DNA from: Verrucomicrobiota bacterium
GTDB taxonomy: Bacteria; Verrucomicrobiota; Verrucomicrobiia; Limisphaerales; UBA9464
Length of the DNA stretch: 54,833 nt
Reading direction: 5' to 3'
Assembly (NCBI GenBank): GCA_947454705.1
Contig: CANGKZ010000035.1
Location: 1 to 54,833 of the forward strand
The notes beneath the pieces were generated by a model that did not search any database, was not told the DNA's origin, and saw only the letters and a program-made list of their open reading frames with translations. Numbering within the stretch: position 1 is the first letter of the stretch; each line of letters begins with the position of its first letter. Shown piece after piece: positions 1 to 8,905 of this stretch. The translations under genes and the position numbers were made by a program.

Positions 1-45
1 GTCGGGCAACCCCAATGAAACGGCGTAGGCCTTTCCACGTCCGGA

Positions 46-74
46 TGATCCGCCTCGTCCCCTCGGCGGCTACG
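46..74 (+). repeat. Dispersed 29-bp repeat, copy 1
   Basis: The 29 bases beginning TGATCCGCCTCGTCC and ending CGGCTACG are identical at 42705-42733. Both copies lie on the plus strand in non-coding DNA, and a short ACGTCCGG block precedes each, directly here and about 40 bases further upstream in copy 2. They may be fragments of one larger degenerate intergenic element. Confidence 0.7.
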
Positions 75-277
75 GGGAGTGGGGATCCGATCCCATGCAT
101 CGGTGGAGGGCGGGGTTCCACCCACGCCCTATATTCGTTTGCGGACCCCGTGTGAGGTTGCAGGGTTTAGAACCAGACCTCCCGTCGCCGGAGGATGGTC
201 TCGTTCCGTCCAATCGGGTTGAGCGGGACGCGTTAAGGGGGCGGGAGCCGTTCTCGAATGAGGCGCGCGATTGATTG

Positions 278-299
278 GGGCGCGGGTGGATCCGCGCCC
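278..299 (-). terminator. GC hairpin after the acyl-CoA ligase gene (weak terminator candidate)
   Basis: An 8-bp perfect stem (GGGCGCGG / CCGCGCCC, 6-nt loop) lies about 35 bases past the stop of the minus-strand gene. No clear U-tract follows, so intrinsic termination is uncertain. Confidence 0.3.
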
Positions 300-332
300 T
301 CCACTCGATCGCAAGTTCCGGGCGTGCTTGGG

Positions 333-2009
333 TCAGGGGTTTTTCCCAGGGGCGCGGGATGCGAGTTCGGCGCAGAGGCGCTTTTTGTCGAATTTGCCCA
401 CGCTGGTTCGCGCAATCTGCGGCACCACGCGGATCTCCGTCAGAATCGCCCGCTTGTGCAGTGTGCCGTCGTCGATGAACCGGTGCAGAAACTTCGACAG
501 CACCCGCTCGTTCACCGCTTCGGCAAAACCGTCGCGCAACACCACGTCGGCGTGCGGACGTTCATCCCATTTCGGATCGGGCACGCCCACCACCACGACT
601 TCCTTCACGGCCTCGTGCTGGCTTAGTGCGTTTTCCAGTTCGAGGGTGGAGATCCATTCGCCTCCGATTTTGACCACGTCCTTGAGTCGGTCGGTGATCC
701 GCAGGTACCCGTCGGCGTCGCGGTAGGCGATGTCGCCCGTGTGCAACCATCCGCCGCGCCAGAGGGCCGCGCTGGCTTCGGGATTGGCGTGGTATCCGGA
801 GGTGAGCCACGGGGTGCGGAGGACGAGTTCGCCGACTTGATCGCGTCCGGGCGGAAGGAGGTTTCCCTCGGAATCCATGATGCCGGCATCGACCAGCGGC
901 ATGGGGAATCCGGTGCGCGTGACCACATCCAGGGCATCGGCCGGCGTCTGCCCTTCCGCGAGCTCCCGGGCCGGGTTTACGTGCGACACGGCAATGAGCG
1001 GGCCGGTTTCCGACATGCCGTATCCGCCCACGATCCGAATCCCGCGCTCGCGTGCGGCGCGGGCGAGTCCTGCGGGAAGCGGCGCACCGCCGATGACCAG
1101 TTTCAGGCGCGTCCAATCGACACGGGCCGATTCCGCATGATGCAGCAGGATCTGCAACAGCGTGGGAACGCAGTGTGAAATGGTGACCCGGTGGTGTTCG
1201 AGCAGGCGGAGAATCAGCGCGGGTTCGAATTTTCCGGCGTAGATTTGTTTCAGTCCCAGCAGGGTGGCGATGTACGGGAAACCCCACGCCTGGACGTGGA
1301 ACATCGGCGTGAGCGGGAGATAGATGTCGTCATCCTGCAGCGCGAACGGCTGCGAGTGCGCGGCAAAGGTCACGGCCCCGGCGAGGGCGTGGAGCACGAT
1401 CTGCCGGTGGGTGAAATACACGCCCTTGGGCTCGCCGGTGGTGCCGGTGGTGTAGAACAGCGTGGCGACGGTGTTCTCATCCAGATCCGGATACTGGAAT
1501 CCCGCGGGGGCGCCATCGAGGAGCGATTCGTAATCTCCATGCAGCGGAAGCGAGGTGGCCGGGGCCTTGCCATCGTCGGACAGCGTGATCCAGGTGCGAA
1601 CCTCGGGGAGTTGCGGCGCGAGTTCCTCGGCGATGGGGAGGAAGTCGGGATGGGTGAGCACCACGGTGTCGCCGGCGTGGCGGATGGTGTACCCGATTTG
1701 GTCCGGGGTGAGCCGCACGTTGACGGTGTGAAGCACGGCGCCAATCAGCGGGATGGCGAAGAACAGTTCGAGGTAGCGGTGGCTGTCCCAATCCATCACG
1801 CCCACGCGCGTGCCGGGGCGCACGCCGGCCTGCGTGAGCACGTGCGCGAGGCGTTCGACGCGGAGCATCCACTCGGCGTAGCTGAAATCGCGGAGTTCAC
1901 GATACACGATCCGCTGTCCCGGAGCCCACGTGCGGGCTCGCGTGAGGAGATCGCGGATCAGCAACGGCTGCGATTGGGGAGCAATCCAGGCGGATGCAGG
2001 GGTGGGCAT
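333..2009 (-). CDS. Fatty-acid/acyl-CoA ligase (AMP-binding, AlkK-like)
   Basis: Predicted cytoplasmic enzyme that activates a fatty acid with ATP and joins it to CoA through an acyl-adenylate. The 558-residue product shows the AMP-binding P-loop YTTGTTGEPKG (about 186-197), a GGYGMSETGP motif, the adenylation block WLHTGDIAY followed by DRLKDVVKIGGEW, and the C-terminal TSVGKFDKK with the usual catalytic lysine. Length fits medium/long-chain ligases of the AlkK type. The frame stays open to 2270 upstream, but that extension is low complexity and overlaps the DTW gene, so I chose the ATG at 2009, where family homology begins (MPTPASAW). It is the last gene of a minus-strand series. Substrate chain length cannot be read from sequence. 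Confidence 0.9.
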   Translation of the reverse strand: MPTPASAWIAPQSQPLLIRDLLTRARTWAPGQRIVYRELRDFSYAEWMLRVERLAHVLTQAGVRPGTRVGVMDWDSHRYLELFFAIPLIGAVLHTVNVRLTPDQIGYTIRHAGDTVVLTHPDFLPIAEELAPQLPEVRTWITLSDDGKAPATSLPLHGDYESLLDGAPAGFQYPDLDENTVATLFYTTGTTGEPKGVYFTHRQIVLHALAGAVTFAAHSQPFALQDDDIYLPLTPMFHVQAWGFPYIATLLGLKQIYAGKFEPALILRLLEHHRVTISHCVPTLLQILLHHAESARVDWTRLKLVIGGAPLPAGLARAARERGIRIVGGYGMSETGPLIAVSHVNPARELAEGQTPADALDVVTRTGFPMPLVDAGIMDSEGNLLPPGRDQVGELVLRTPWLTSGYHANPEASAALWRGGWLHTGDIAYRDADGYLRITDRLKDVVKIGGEWISTLELENALSQHEAVKEVVVVGVPDPKWDERPHADVVLRDGFAEAVNERVLSKFLHRFIDDGTLHKRAILTEIRVVPQIARTSVGKFDKKRLCAELASRAPGKNP

Positions 2010-2016
2010 GCGAATT

Positions 2017-2064
2017 CGGAGATCGGAGATCGGAGATGGGAGACCGGGGAATTGGAGACTGGGG
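2017..2064. repeat. Short GGAGATCG-type tandem repeat
   Basis: Degenerate repeats of a GGAGATCG/GGGAGAT unit fill the gap between the ligase start and the DTW gene. A related block lies at 40075-40104. It could be a slippage-prone spacer in the ligase leader. Confidence 0.6.
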
Positions 2065-2118
2065 TGCGGGTTCGTGGCGAACCAAAAACACCAGGGCGGA
2101 CCCGATCGGCTGCGAGAC

Positions 2119-2853
2119 TCAGTTGGACGGGGCGTCGAGTTCGCCGTCGGCGCGGGGCTTGGGCGGCGCGGGATTGGGGCGACGCTGATGGAGTCGCTCC
2201 AGAAGTTCCGGGACGGCGTCGCGAATCGGCGATTCAGCGAGGTAGGCTTCCGCGAGTTCCTTGCGTCCACGGGTGCGCAGCGTGACGTACACGTGGAGCT
2301 CGAAGTGGAGGCGAAGCTGCGTTTCGACGTCCTTCAGGCCCAACTCGCCAAGCAATCCCAGCAACGCCTCGATGGTGGAGTGTCGGCCGTCGCCCTGCTG
2401 TTCGCGGAGCGCGTAGCGGCTCGGGCCGGTGAGGCCGAGTCGGACGGTGCGTCCCCAGGATTCCACGCCGCGGAGCATGTCGCCCGATTCCCGCCAGCTG
2501 CCGTCGAGCAGCAACACCTGGATTCGGCTGGGATCAATGGGAGTCTCGCCCGGCCCGGCGGTGGGGATGGGTTCGCCGCGCGGATGCAGAATCCAGAGCT
2601 CCCGGTTCGGGACCACGATGTCGCCGTGCACCGGCGGCACGCCGCGGGTGTGAAGATGAATGCGCGAGCCGGGGATCACGCGTTCGATCAGTTTGCCCGT
2701 GCTGGTGGGACGCCACTGCTCCCGCGGGTGCATGAGGAGGTCCACCTGCAGCGGACAGCTCACCGGCGGCAAACCACCGCAAATGCACCAGCGCGGCGGA
2801 ATCCGACACCCGGGGCAACGCTCGGTGCCGGCGAGGACGACGCTTCGTGACAT
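2119..2853 (-). CDS. DTW domain protein (tRNA-uridine aminocarboxypropyltransferase-like)
   Basis: DTW-domain enzymes transfer the 3-amino-3-carboxypropyl group of S-adenosylmethionine to uridine in tRNA (acp3U). The 244-residue product has the N-terminal zinc-type cysteines CPGC...CIC (residues 13, 16, 23, 25), an MHPREQWRPT segment with the family's conserved H/P/E/R positions, and the signature region LLLDGSWRES (D117, W120). The DTW core reads DGSW rather than the common DxTW, a conservative Thr-to-Ser change. It sits 31 bp from the stop codon of the propeller gene upstream of it, so it is probably co-transcribed. The C-terminal tail is proline/arginine rich. Which tRNA position is modified is not predictable. 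Confidence 0.85.
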   Translation of the reverse strand: MSRSVVLAGTERCPGCRIPPRWCICGGLPPVSCPLQVDLLMHPREQWRPTSTGKLIERVIPGSRIHLHTRGVPPVHGDIVVPNRELWILHPRGEPIPTAGPGETPIDPSRIQVLLLDGSWRESGDMLRGVESWGRTVRLGLTGPSRYALREQQGDGRHSTIEALLGLLGELGLKDVETQLRLHFELHVYVTLRTRGRKELAEAYLAESPIRDAVPELLERLHQRRPNPAPPKPRADGELDAPSN

Positions 2854-2884
2854 GGATCAGAAATGGTACGTGCGTCACTGCGGC

Positions 2885-4273
2885 TCAGCGGGCGGCAGGA
2901 GCGCCGGGCTTGGACTCGGCGATGCAGTACAGGTTGCCGAAAGTGCGGATGAAGAGTTGCCGACCCGCGATCGCCGGCGTGGCCATGCACAATTCCCCGA
3001 GCGAATTGATGCGTTCGACCGAGTAGGAATCGCCGGCTGGAATCACGTAGGTGTCGCCATCTTCGCTGAGGCAGAACACGCGGTCGCGGTAGGCCCACGG
3101 GGAGGTGGTGAATCCGGCGGTGCCGTCGGTCTTGATCCGTTGCTTGGGGTACAATTCGGTTCCGCTCCGGGCATCGCGGCAGTTGAAGAATCCGAAGTCC
3201 CACAGGACGTACAGCCGATCCTTGTACACCAGGGGCGACGGATTGTAGGGGGAGGCGTTGGGCTGCATCCAGGCGATGGAGGCGCTCTGGAACACGCCGT
3301 CGGGGAGCGTGAGATCGCCTGTGGCTCCGGGGCGGACGGCGTACACCGGCTTGTTGGGCTTGAGGTTGTCGCCCACGTAGCCGGCGGCGAGGTAGAGCAG
3401 TCCGCCGGACTCGAACGGCGTCGGGATGGCGAGCGAGGACATGCCGCGCAGGGTCCAGAGTTCGCGTCCGTTCAGGTCGTAGCTGCGGACGCGATTGCGA
3501 CCCGAGATCACCAGCTCGGTGCGGGTAGCGGTTTTCCAGACGTACGGGGTGGCGTAGTTGGTGGGTTCGTCGCGATCCACCTGCCAGATCAGCTTTCCGG
3601 TGCGTTTGTCGTAGGCGGCGAGGGTGGAGTGTTCCTCGTTGTCGGCGACCACGTACACGCGGTCTTCATGCACCACGGGCGATGCGGAGGTGCCCCAGCC
3701 GTGGGCGGTCTTGCGGACATCGAGCGGCACGCTCCATAGGATCCTGCCCTTGAAATCGAGGCAGTAGAGCCCGATTTGTCCGAAGAGGACGAACAGGTGT
3801 TTGCCGTCGGTCACCGGTGTTTCCGAGGCGTAGGTGTTTTTGACGTGGATGGAGCTGGCCGGGGTGGCGGCGGCGAGTTCGGTGGTCCATTCCACCAAGC
3901 CGGTTCGGCGGTCGAGGCTGGTGGCGATCCAGCGGTGGCGGTTTCGCGAGGCAGGCCGTTCGCCTCCGAAGTAGAGTCCCTTTTTTGGTGCTTCCTCTTC
4001 GCCGTCGCTCACGGCGCTGGTGACGAACACGTGGTTGCCCGAGACGATTGGGGACGACCAGCCGCGTCCGGGAATCGGAGTTTTCCACGCGATGTTGGTG
4101 CCGGGGCCCCAGACGATCGGGAGTCGATCCGAGGTGCCAATGCCGCGGGAATCAGCGCCCCGGAATTGGGGCCAGGCGTCCTGAGCCGCGAGGGGAAGGA
4201 TCGCGACCGCGGCCAGCATCAGGGCGGATGCGGATCGACGGAGTCGGAGGATGGGATGGGACGCGCGCGGCAT
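2885..4273 (-). CDS. Secreted PQQ-like beta-propeller protein
   Basis: Predicted exported eight-bladed PQQ-type propeller of 462 residues. The N-terminus has a signal peptide (LRRSASALMLAAVAILPLAAQ), then WPQFRG, the usual opening of verrucomicrobial and planctomycete PQQ-like proteins. Blade motifs include DRRTGLVEW, DFKGRILW, DKRTGKLIW and DLNGRELW. The ATG at 4273 is preferred because the frame upstream (to 4342) runs against the preceding gene and precedes the signal peptide. The 74-bp gap to the DUF1501 gene suggests one operon. The family often scaffolds proteins or binds unknown ligands. A PQQ-dependent dehydrogenase activity is not supported, because I see no typical catalytic motifs. 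Confidence 0.85.
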   Translation of the reverse strand: MPRASHPILRLRRSASALMLAAVAILPLAAQDAWPQFRGADSRGIGTSDRLPIVWGPGTNIAWKTPIPGRGWSSPIVSGNHVFVTSAVSDGEEEAPKKGLYFGGERPASRNRHRWIATSLDRRTGLVEWTTELAAATPASSIHVKNTYASETPVTDGKHLFVLFGQIGLYCLDFKGRILWSVPLDVRKTAHGWGTSASPVVHEDRVYVVADNEEHSTLAAYDKRTGKLIWQVDRDEPTNYATPYVWKTATRTELVISGRNRVRSYDLNGRELWTLRGMSSLAIPTPFESGGLLYLAAGYVGDNLKPNKPVYAVRPGATGDLTLPDGVFQSASIAWMQPNASPYNPSPLVYKDRLYVLWDFGFFNCRDARSGTELYPKQRIKTDGTAGFTTSPWAYRDRVFCLSEDGDTYVIPAGDSYSVERINSLGELCMATPAIAGRQLFIRTFGNLYCIAESKPGAPAAR

Positions 4274-4347
4274 GCCGCATGGCGTAACTGACGACGGCGC
4301 GCGGGGCAATGCTTCATCCCGCGGGCCGCATGCGCGATGCACTCCGG

Positions 4348-5826
4348 CTAGGCCAGGATTTCCTGGATCACGTTGCCGTGGTCGAGCTCGAGGCGTTTGC
4401 GTCCGGGGACTTCGAGCCGGTGGGAATCGAGTCCGAGCTGACGCAGGACGGTGGCGTGGATGTCGGTCACGTAGCGACGGTTGTCCGCGGCGTGGAAGCC
4501 GAGTTCATCTGTTTGTCCGTACTGCACGCCGCCCTTCACGCCGCCGCCGGCGAGCCAGGCGGAGAAGGCCTGCGGGTGGTGGTCGCGTCCGCTGCCCTCG
4601 GCCCCGGGGGAGCGACCAAATTCGGTACCGAACACGACCAGGGTGTCGTCCAGCAGACCGCGTTGACGCAGGTCCTTCAACAATCCGGCGACCGGTTTGT
4701 CGACCTGGCGGGCGAGGGTGGTGTGGTTGGATTTGATTTCGCTGTGGGCATCCCAGGCGCCGCCGCCGCCTCCACCGTGGAAGATCTGCACGAAGCGCAC
4801 GCCGCGTTCGACCAAGCGTCGTGCCACGAGGCACTGTTCGCCGAAGGCCCGGGTGGCGTCGTCATCGAGTCCGTACATCCGGCGGATGTGTTCCGGCTCG
4901 CGTTCGAGCTGGAGCGTTTCCGGCACGCTGGCCTGCATCTGGAAGGCGAGCTCGTAGGACTTGATGCGCGCACGGAGGTTCGCGTCGTCCGGGTAGTCGA
5001 TCCCGGCGAGCCGGTTGAGCTTTCCGAGCAGGCTCAGGTTGGAGGCCTGCTGTTCGGCGGAGAGGGAGCCGGCCGGGGGCTGGATGAAGGGCAGGGGATT
5101 CTTCGGATCGGTGTTCAACCGGACACCGCCGTTCTCAGGTCCGAGGTAAGAGGCGCCGTAGGTGAAGGTGCCGCCGCAGCAATCGCCCGTCGGGGTGCCG
5201 AGCACCACATACTCGGGCAGGTTCTCATTCAAGGTGCCGAGTCCGTAGGCGGTCCAGGCTCCGAGGGTGGGATGCTCGAGCTCGCGCGGGTGGCGTCCCG
5301 TTTGCCAGGTGAGCTGGGCCCCGTGGTCGTTGTGAATGGTCCACAGGGAACGCACCACCGCGATTTCGTCGGCGCATTCGCCGATGTTTTTGAACCAATC
5401 GCCCACGGGCAGACCGCACTGTCCGTAGCGGCGAAATCCGGTCTGGAGCGGCAGGATGACCTTGCGGTTGCCGTGCGCAGGGTTGGCTCCGATGACGTCC
5501 TTGCCTTCGGTGGCGAGGACGCCTGCGTACGGGGTTTCAGAAATGGATTTGCCGGCGTAGCGGTTGAGCTCGGTCTTGATGTCGAAGCTTTCGACATGGC
5601 TGACGCCGCCGCAGAGAAACACCCAGATGACGGACTTGGCGCGCGGCGCGAAATGCGGTTTTCCGGTGGGCGGGGCCCAGCCTTCGGAATCGGCGCGGAC
5701 GCCGTCGCGAAACAGCATCGCCCCGAGCGCCAGCCCGGTGAACCCCATGCCGGTGTCCGCGAGAAAGGTGCGCCGTGACACGCCGGTGCAGCCCGGAGGG
5801 CGCTGCGAATGCTGGGAGGGATTCAT
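4348..5826 (-). CDS. DUF1501 domain protein, Tat-exported
   Basis: A 492-residue member of DUF1501, a sulfatase/alkaline-phosphatase-fold family of unknown activity abundant in Planctomycetes and Verrucomicrobia. The N-terminus carries a Tat motif (SRRTFLADTG) and a hydrophobic stretch. Recognisable blocks are KSVIWVFLCGGVSHVESFD, the FQMQASVPETLQLE segment, FGEQCLVARRLVERGVRFVQ, and the C-terminal FGTEFGRSPGAEGSGRDHHP, where His and Asp residues resemble a metal site. The leader before the ATG is pyrimidine rich (CTCCTTCTTCTCCG) with no Shine-Dalgarno sequence. It lies downstream of a DUF1549/1553 cytochrome gene, the standard partner of this family, with two hairpin repeats between them. 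Confidence 0.92.
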   Translation of the reverse strand: MNPSQHSQRPPGCTGVSRRTFLADTGMGFTGLALGAMLFRDGVRADSEGWAPPTGKPHFAPRAKSVIWVFLCGGVSHVESFDIKTELNRYAGKSISETPYAGVLATEGKDVIGANPAHGNRKVILPLQTGFRRYGQCGLPVGDWFKNIGECADEIAVVRSLWTIHNDHGAQLTWQTGRHPRELEHPTLGAWTAYGLGTLNENLPEYVVLGTPTGDCCGGTFTYGASYLGPENGGVRLNTDPKNPLPFIQPPAGSLSAEQQASNLSLLGKLNRLAGIDYPDDANLRARIKSYELAFQMQASVPETLQLEREPEHIRRMYGLDDDATRAFGEQCLVARRLVERGVRFVQIFHGGGGGGAWDAHSEIKSNHTTLARQVDKPVAGLLKDLRQRGLLDDTLVVFGTEFGRSPGAEGSGRDHHPQAFSAWLAGGGVKGGVQYGQTDELGFHAADNRRYVTDIHATVLRQLGLDSHRLEVPGRKRLELDHGNVIQEILA

Positions 5827-5844
5827 CGGAGAAGAAGGAGATTA

Positions 5845-5929
5845 GACACGGATTTCACGGATTTACACGGATGGGAGAAGGGGGGGCTTTGCGTTCGTTA
5901 ATCTGTGAGAATCCGTGCAATCCGTGTCT
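5845..5929. repeat. 85-bp hairpin element with terminal inverted repeats, copy 1
   Basis: The ends are GACACGGATTTCACGGAT (5845-5862) and ATCCGTGCAATCCGTGTC (5911-5928), an 18-bp inverted repeat with one mismatch that continues inward for about ten more pairs. The loop is G-rich. Transcription of this spacer would give a long stem-loop. No coding capacity, so MITE- or REP-like. Confidence 0.85.
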
Positions 5930-5973
5930 TAAAAACAGGGTGCGTTTGGCAGTGAGGAAAATGAAGGAAATGG

Positions 5974-6056
5974 AAACGGATTTCACGGATTTACACGGAT
6001 GGGAGAAGCGGGGCTTTGCGTTCGTTAATCTGTGAGAATCCGTGCAATCCGTGTCT
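5974..6056. repeat. 85-bp hairpin element with terminal inverted repeats, copy 2
   Basis: Direct tandem copy of the 5845-5929 element, about 129 bp further on, differing by a few bases in the G-rich loop and at the left tip. A left-arm fragment of the same family is at 47673-47704. Both full copies sit between the DUF1549/1553 and DUF1501 genes. Confidence 0.85.
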
Positions 6057-6067
6057 CGAAAAGGGGG

Positions 6068-8746
6068 TTAGCGGACGGTGATGAAGTCGTTGTGGTTGAA
6101 GAGCACCAGCACGAGGTTTTCGGCGTCGTGTTGAAGGTGGGTGCGGGCGATGGATTCGCTGACCGCGGCCGGAGTGAAGGCCTCAAGGCAGGATTGGAGC
6201 TCCGCAGCAGTGGGGCGCCGGGCCAGGATGCGTTCAAAGGCGCGGGTGATCAGAATTGAGGCATCGCCACGGCTTTCCTCGACCAGCTGCGTGCCGAGCT
6301 TTCGAGAGAGGGTGATGGCGAGTTCGCTGTTGCCGAGGGCCAGTGCCTGCTGGGGAATTACACTCGGGCGACGCACGTAGCATTCGGTCACGCTCGGGCC
6401 GTCGAAGATCTGCAGGAATTCCGACTGCTTCTCCGCGGCGTGCCGCAGGTAGAGGGAACGCCGCGGCGAGGTGAGGGCGAGCTTCTGGTCGATGTCGGGT
6501 CCGCCGCGGACGAGGTCGAGTCCGTCCGCGACCTGCAGCAGGGTGTCGCGCACGGCCTCGGCTTCGAGGCGACGGGCGTTCATGCGCCAGAGGTAGAGGT
6601 TGTCGGGATCGGCAGCGAGGTCGGCGGCATCGGGAGTGGCGGCGCGTCGATACGCCGCGCTGGTGAGCATGAGACGATGCAGCGTCTTGAAGCTCCAAGC
6701 CTGCTGGGATGCGGTGCCCGAGCCGGAGGCGGTCGAGGTCGAGGTCGAGGCCGCAGCGGAGGGCTGCATGAATTCCGCGGCCAGCCAGTCGAGGAGTTCC
6801 GGATGGCTCGGAGGACGGCCGTTGCGTCCGAAATCCGCCGGGGTGGGAACGAGGCCGCGTCCGAAATGTCGCAGCCAGACATGATTCACCGCCACGCGTG
6901 CGGTGAGCGGATTGCGCGTCTGCGTGAGCCACTGTGCGAGGGCCGTTCTCCGCCCCGTGCTGGTGGCCGGGAAGGTCTCGGCGGGCCTCGGGGTGTAGGC
7001 GGCGGTCAGCGGCTTGGCCGCGGCTTCGCGCGCGGCGGCGAGTTGCTGATCGGCCTCGGTCGATTTCTTCCGGGCCTCGGCCACGGCATTGGTGGCGGCG
7101 GTATCCAATTTGATACGTGCCTGGTGTGACTTCAGTTCGGCTTCGAACACGGCGAGGGCGCGTTGGAATCGGACCGCGTTGGTGGCGGCGCCGGAGTCGC
7201 CCGCTTCGGCCTTCAGGATGGACCGCAGGGCTGCGTGTTTGATTTCGGCGATGTCGAGTGCGAGCTGGGCTTCGGTGCGCTGGGCCCGGGTGGATTTGGC
7301 ATCGGAGCGGAGGCGTTCCAGTTCGGACCGGGCGGTCGTGACGCTTTGTTCGCTGGCGGAAAGGGTATCGCGGATGACGAACGGACGGCGGTCGGGCTGG
7401 CTGGCAGATGCGGGCAGGTTGACCGGTTGGATTTCGAGTCGTCCGCCAAACGCGGCAGGAACGCCGGGGGAGAGGATGTCGTTGGTGCGCGGATGGCGTT
7501 CGTCGCCGCGGACGAGGAAATAGGTGGGGGCGTTGGTGCTGTCGAAGGCCCGGGGGAGTCCGTCCTTGGTGGTGTCGAGCTGGCCGGGGAGTCGGTCGGT
7601 GCGGACCTGGTGCGGCTCAAAAATGGCACGGAATGCATAGTACTCGCGCTGGGAGATCGGATCGACCATGTGGTCGTGGCATTTGGCGCATCCCATGGTG
7701 ACGCCGAGGAAGGCCTGCGCGGTGTGCTTGACGGTGTCCTCGAGCCACTGCTCGCGGGAGAGCATCTTGTAATTGCGAACGAGGAATCCGGTGGCGCGCA
7801 GGGCGTCGGGATCGGCCGGGGCGAGTTCATCGGCCGCCAGCATTTCCCGGATCATTTGATCGTAGGGCTTGTCGGCGTTGAGGGATTCCACGATCCAGTC
7901 GCGCCAGCGCCAGATGTGGGGCTTGGAGTCGCGGACCTGTCCGCCATCGGCCCAGCCCGCCCAATCGCTGTACCGCCAGACGTCCATCCAATGGCGGCCC
8001 CAGCGTTCGCCGTAGCGCGGATCGTCGAGCAGACGGTTCACCACGCGTTCGTAGGCGTCGGGCGAGGAATCCGCGAGGAAGGCGTGGAGTTCCCCGGGCG
8101 ATGGATTCAGTCCGATCAAATCGACATACACGCGACGAAGCAGGACTTCGCGTGAGGCTTCGGGGCGCGGTGTGAGTCCGCGACGTTGCCATTCGGCGGC
8201 GAGGAAGAGGTCGATCGGATTTCGTGCGGCAGTCCCGGAATCTGCAGAAGGCACAGCGGGACGCACGACCGGGGCAAAGGGCTGCCATCGATACGAGGCG
8301 AGGAACTTGGCGAATTCCGACTGACGCGCGGACAAGGTGGCCAATTCTTGGCGGTTCGGGGTGTCGCTGGCGTTGCCCGGATTGTGGCCGAGGAGCAGTT
8401 CGGCTTCGTTGGGCACGCCATCGCCGTCGGAATCCTCCGCCGCGATGCGCTTCAGGCGGGTGATCAACTCTGGTTTTTCACCGGCTGCGTTGCGGTCGCG
8501 TCCGAGTTCGCGGAGGCGGTTGCCGAAGGGATTGTGCGGGAATTCGTCGAGGGATTCGGGCGCCTGGATCGAACTGGGCTTGTGGCAGGTGGTGCAGGCG
8601 GCGAGTGGGTGCGCGAGGAAACGGTCGTAATGACGATCCAGCGCGGCCCGGTGCGCCGGGATCGCACCCGCGCGGAGACACGACATCAGCACTGCGAGGC
8701 AGAGCAGGGGCATCCAGCCGGGGGAATTGGCGCGGGGTGAGGGCAT
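6068..8746 (-). CDS. DUF1549/DUF1553 (PSD1-type) planctomycete cytochrome c protein
   Basis: Predicted exported 892-residue protein of the PSD1/DUF1549-DUF1553 family, linked in the literature to polysaccharide-degrading planctomycetes and Verrucomicrobia; its reaction is unknown. After a signal peptide comes one CTTCH heme-c motif (51-55), then a calcium-binding-like DSDGDGVPNEAE segment. DUF1549 follows (LLRRVYVDLIGLNP, about 180) with its conserved GCAKCHDH (C353-H357), then a charged coiled-coil region and DUF1553 (NPLTARVAVNHVWLRHFG). A short STSTST tract, encoded by GAGGTC repeats near 6727-6749, lies inside DUF1553. The frame remains open to 10831, but that part is antisense to the neighbouring gene. 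ATG 8746 is chosen for the signal peptide. Confidence 0.92.
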   Translation of the reverse strand: MPSPRANSPGWMPLLCLAVLMSCLRAGAIPAHRAALDRHYDRFLAHPLAACTTCHKPSSIQAPESLDEFPHNPFGNRLRELGRDRNAAGEKPELITRLKRIAAEDSDGDGVPNEAELLLGHNPGNASDTPNRQELATLSARQSEFAKFLASYRWQPFAPVVRPAVPSADSGTAARNPIDLFLAAEWQRRGLTPRPEASREVLLRRVYVDLIGLNPSPGELHAFLADSSPDAYERVVNRLLDDPRYGERWGRHWMDVWRYSDWAGWADGGQVRDSKPHIWRWRDWIVESLNADKPYDQMIREMLAADELAPADPDALRATGFLVRNYKMLSREQWLEDTVKHTAQAFLGVTMGCAKCHDHMVDPISQREYYAFRAIFEPHQVRTDRLPGQLDTTKDGLPRAFDSTNAPTYFLVRGDERHPRTNDILSPGVPAAFGGRLEIQPVNLPASASQPDRRPFVIRDTLSASEQSVTTARSELERLRSDAKSTRAQRTEAQLALDIAEIKHAALRSILKAEAGDSGAATNAVRFQRALAVFEAELKSHQARIKLDTAATNAVAEARKKSTEADQQLAAAREAAAKPLTAAYTPRPAETFPATSTGRRTALAQWLTQTRNPLTARVAVNHVWLRHFGRGLVPTPADFGRNGRPPSHPELLDWLAAEFMQPSAAASTSTSTASGSGTASQQAWSFKTLHRLMLTSAAYRRAATPDAADLAADPDNLYLWRMNARRLEAEAVRDTLLQVADGLDLVRGGPDIDQKLALTSPRRSLYLRHAAEKQSEFLQIFDGPSVTECYVRRPSVIPQQALALGNSELAITLSRKLGTQLVEESRGDASILITRAFERILARRPTAAELQSCLEAFTPAAVSESIARTHLQHDAENLVLVLFNHNDFITVR

Positions 8747-8905
8747 TCGGGCGATCGACAGTGGATACCACGCGCCACGTCGATGGGCCAAGCGCGGAGG
8801 TGGGTTCCGGGGCACCAAAATCGAAGGAGAATTCCTGCTGAATTTCCCGGGCCTCCGCCGCATCGTATTTCCCAACATCCCGTGTCCGACCCTTTGTCCT
8901 TTCGC

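Larger units (their letters stand above)
1..332. other. Non-coding stretch downstream of acyl-CoA ligase
   Basis: I see no gene here. Short reading frames on both strands are low-complexity shadows. The stretch holds a 29-bp repeat at 46-74 that recurs at 42705-42733, and a GC-rich hairpin at 278-299. Confidence 0.6.
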
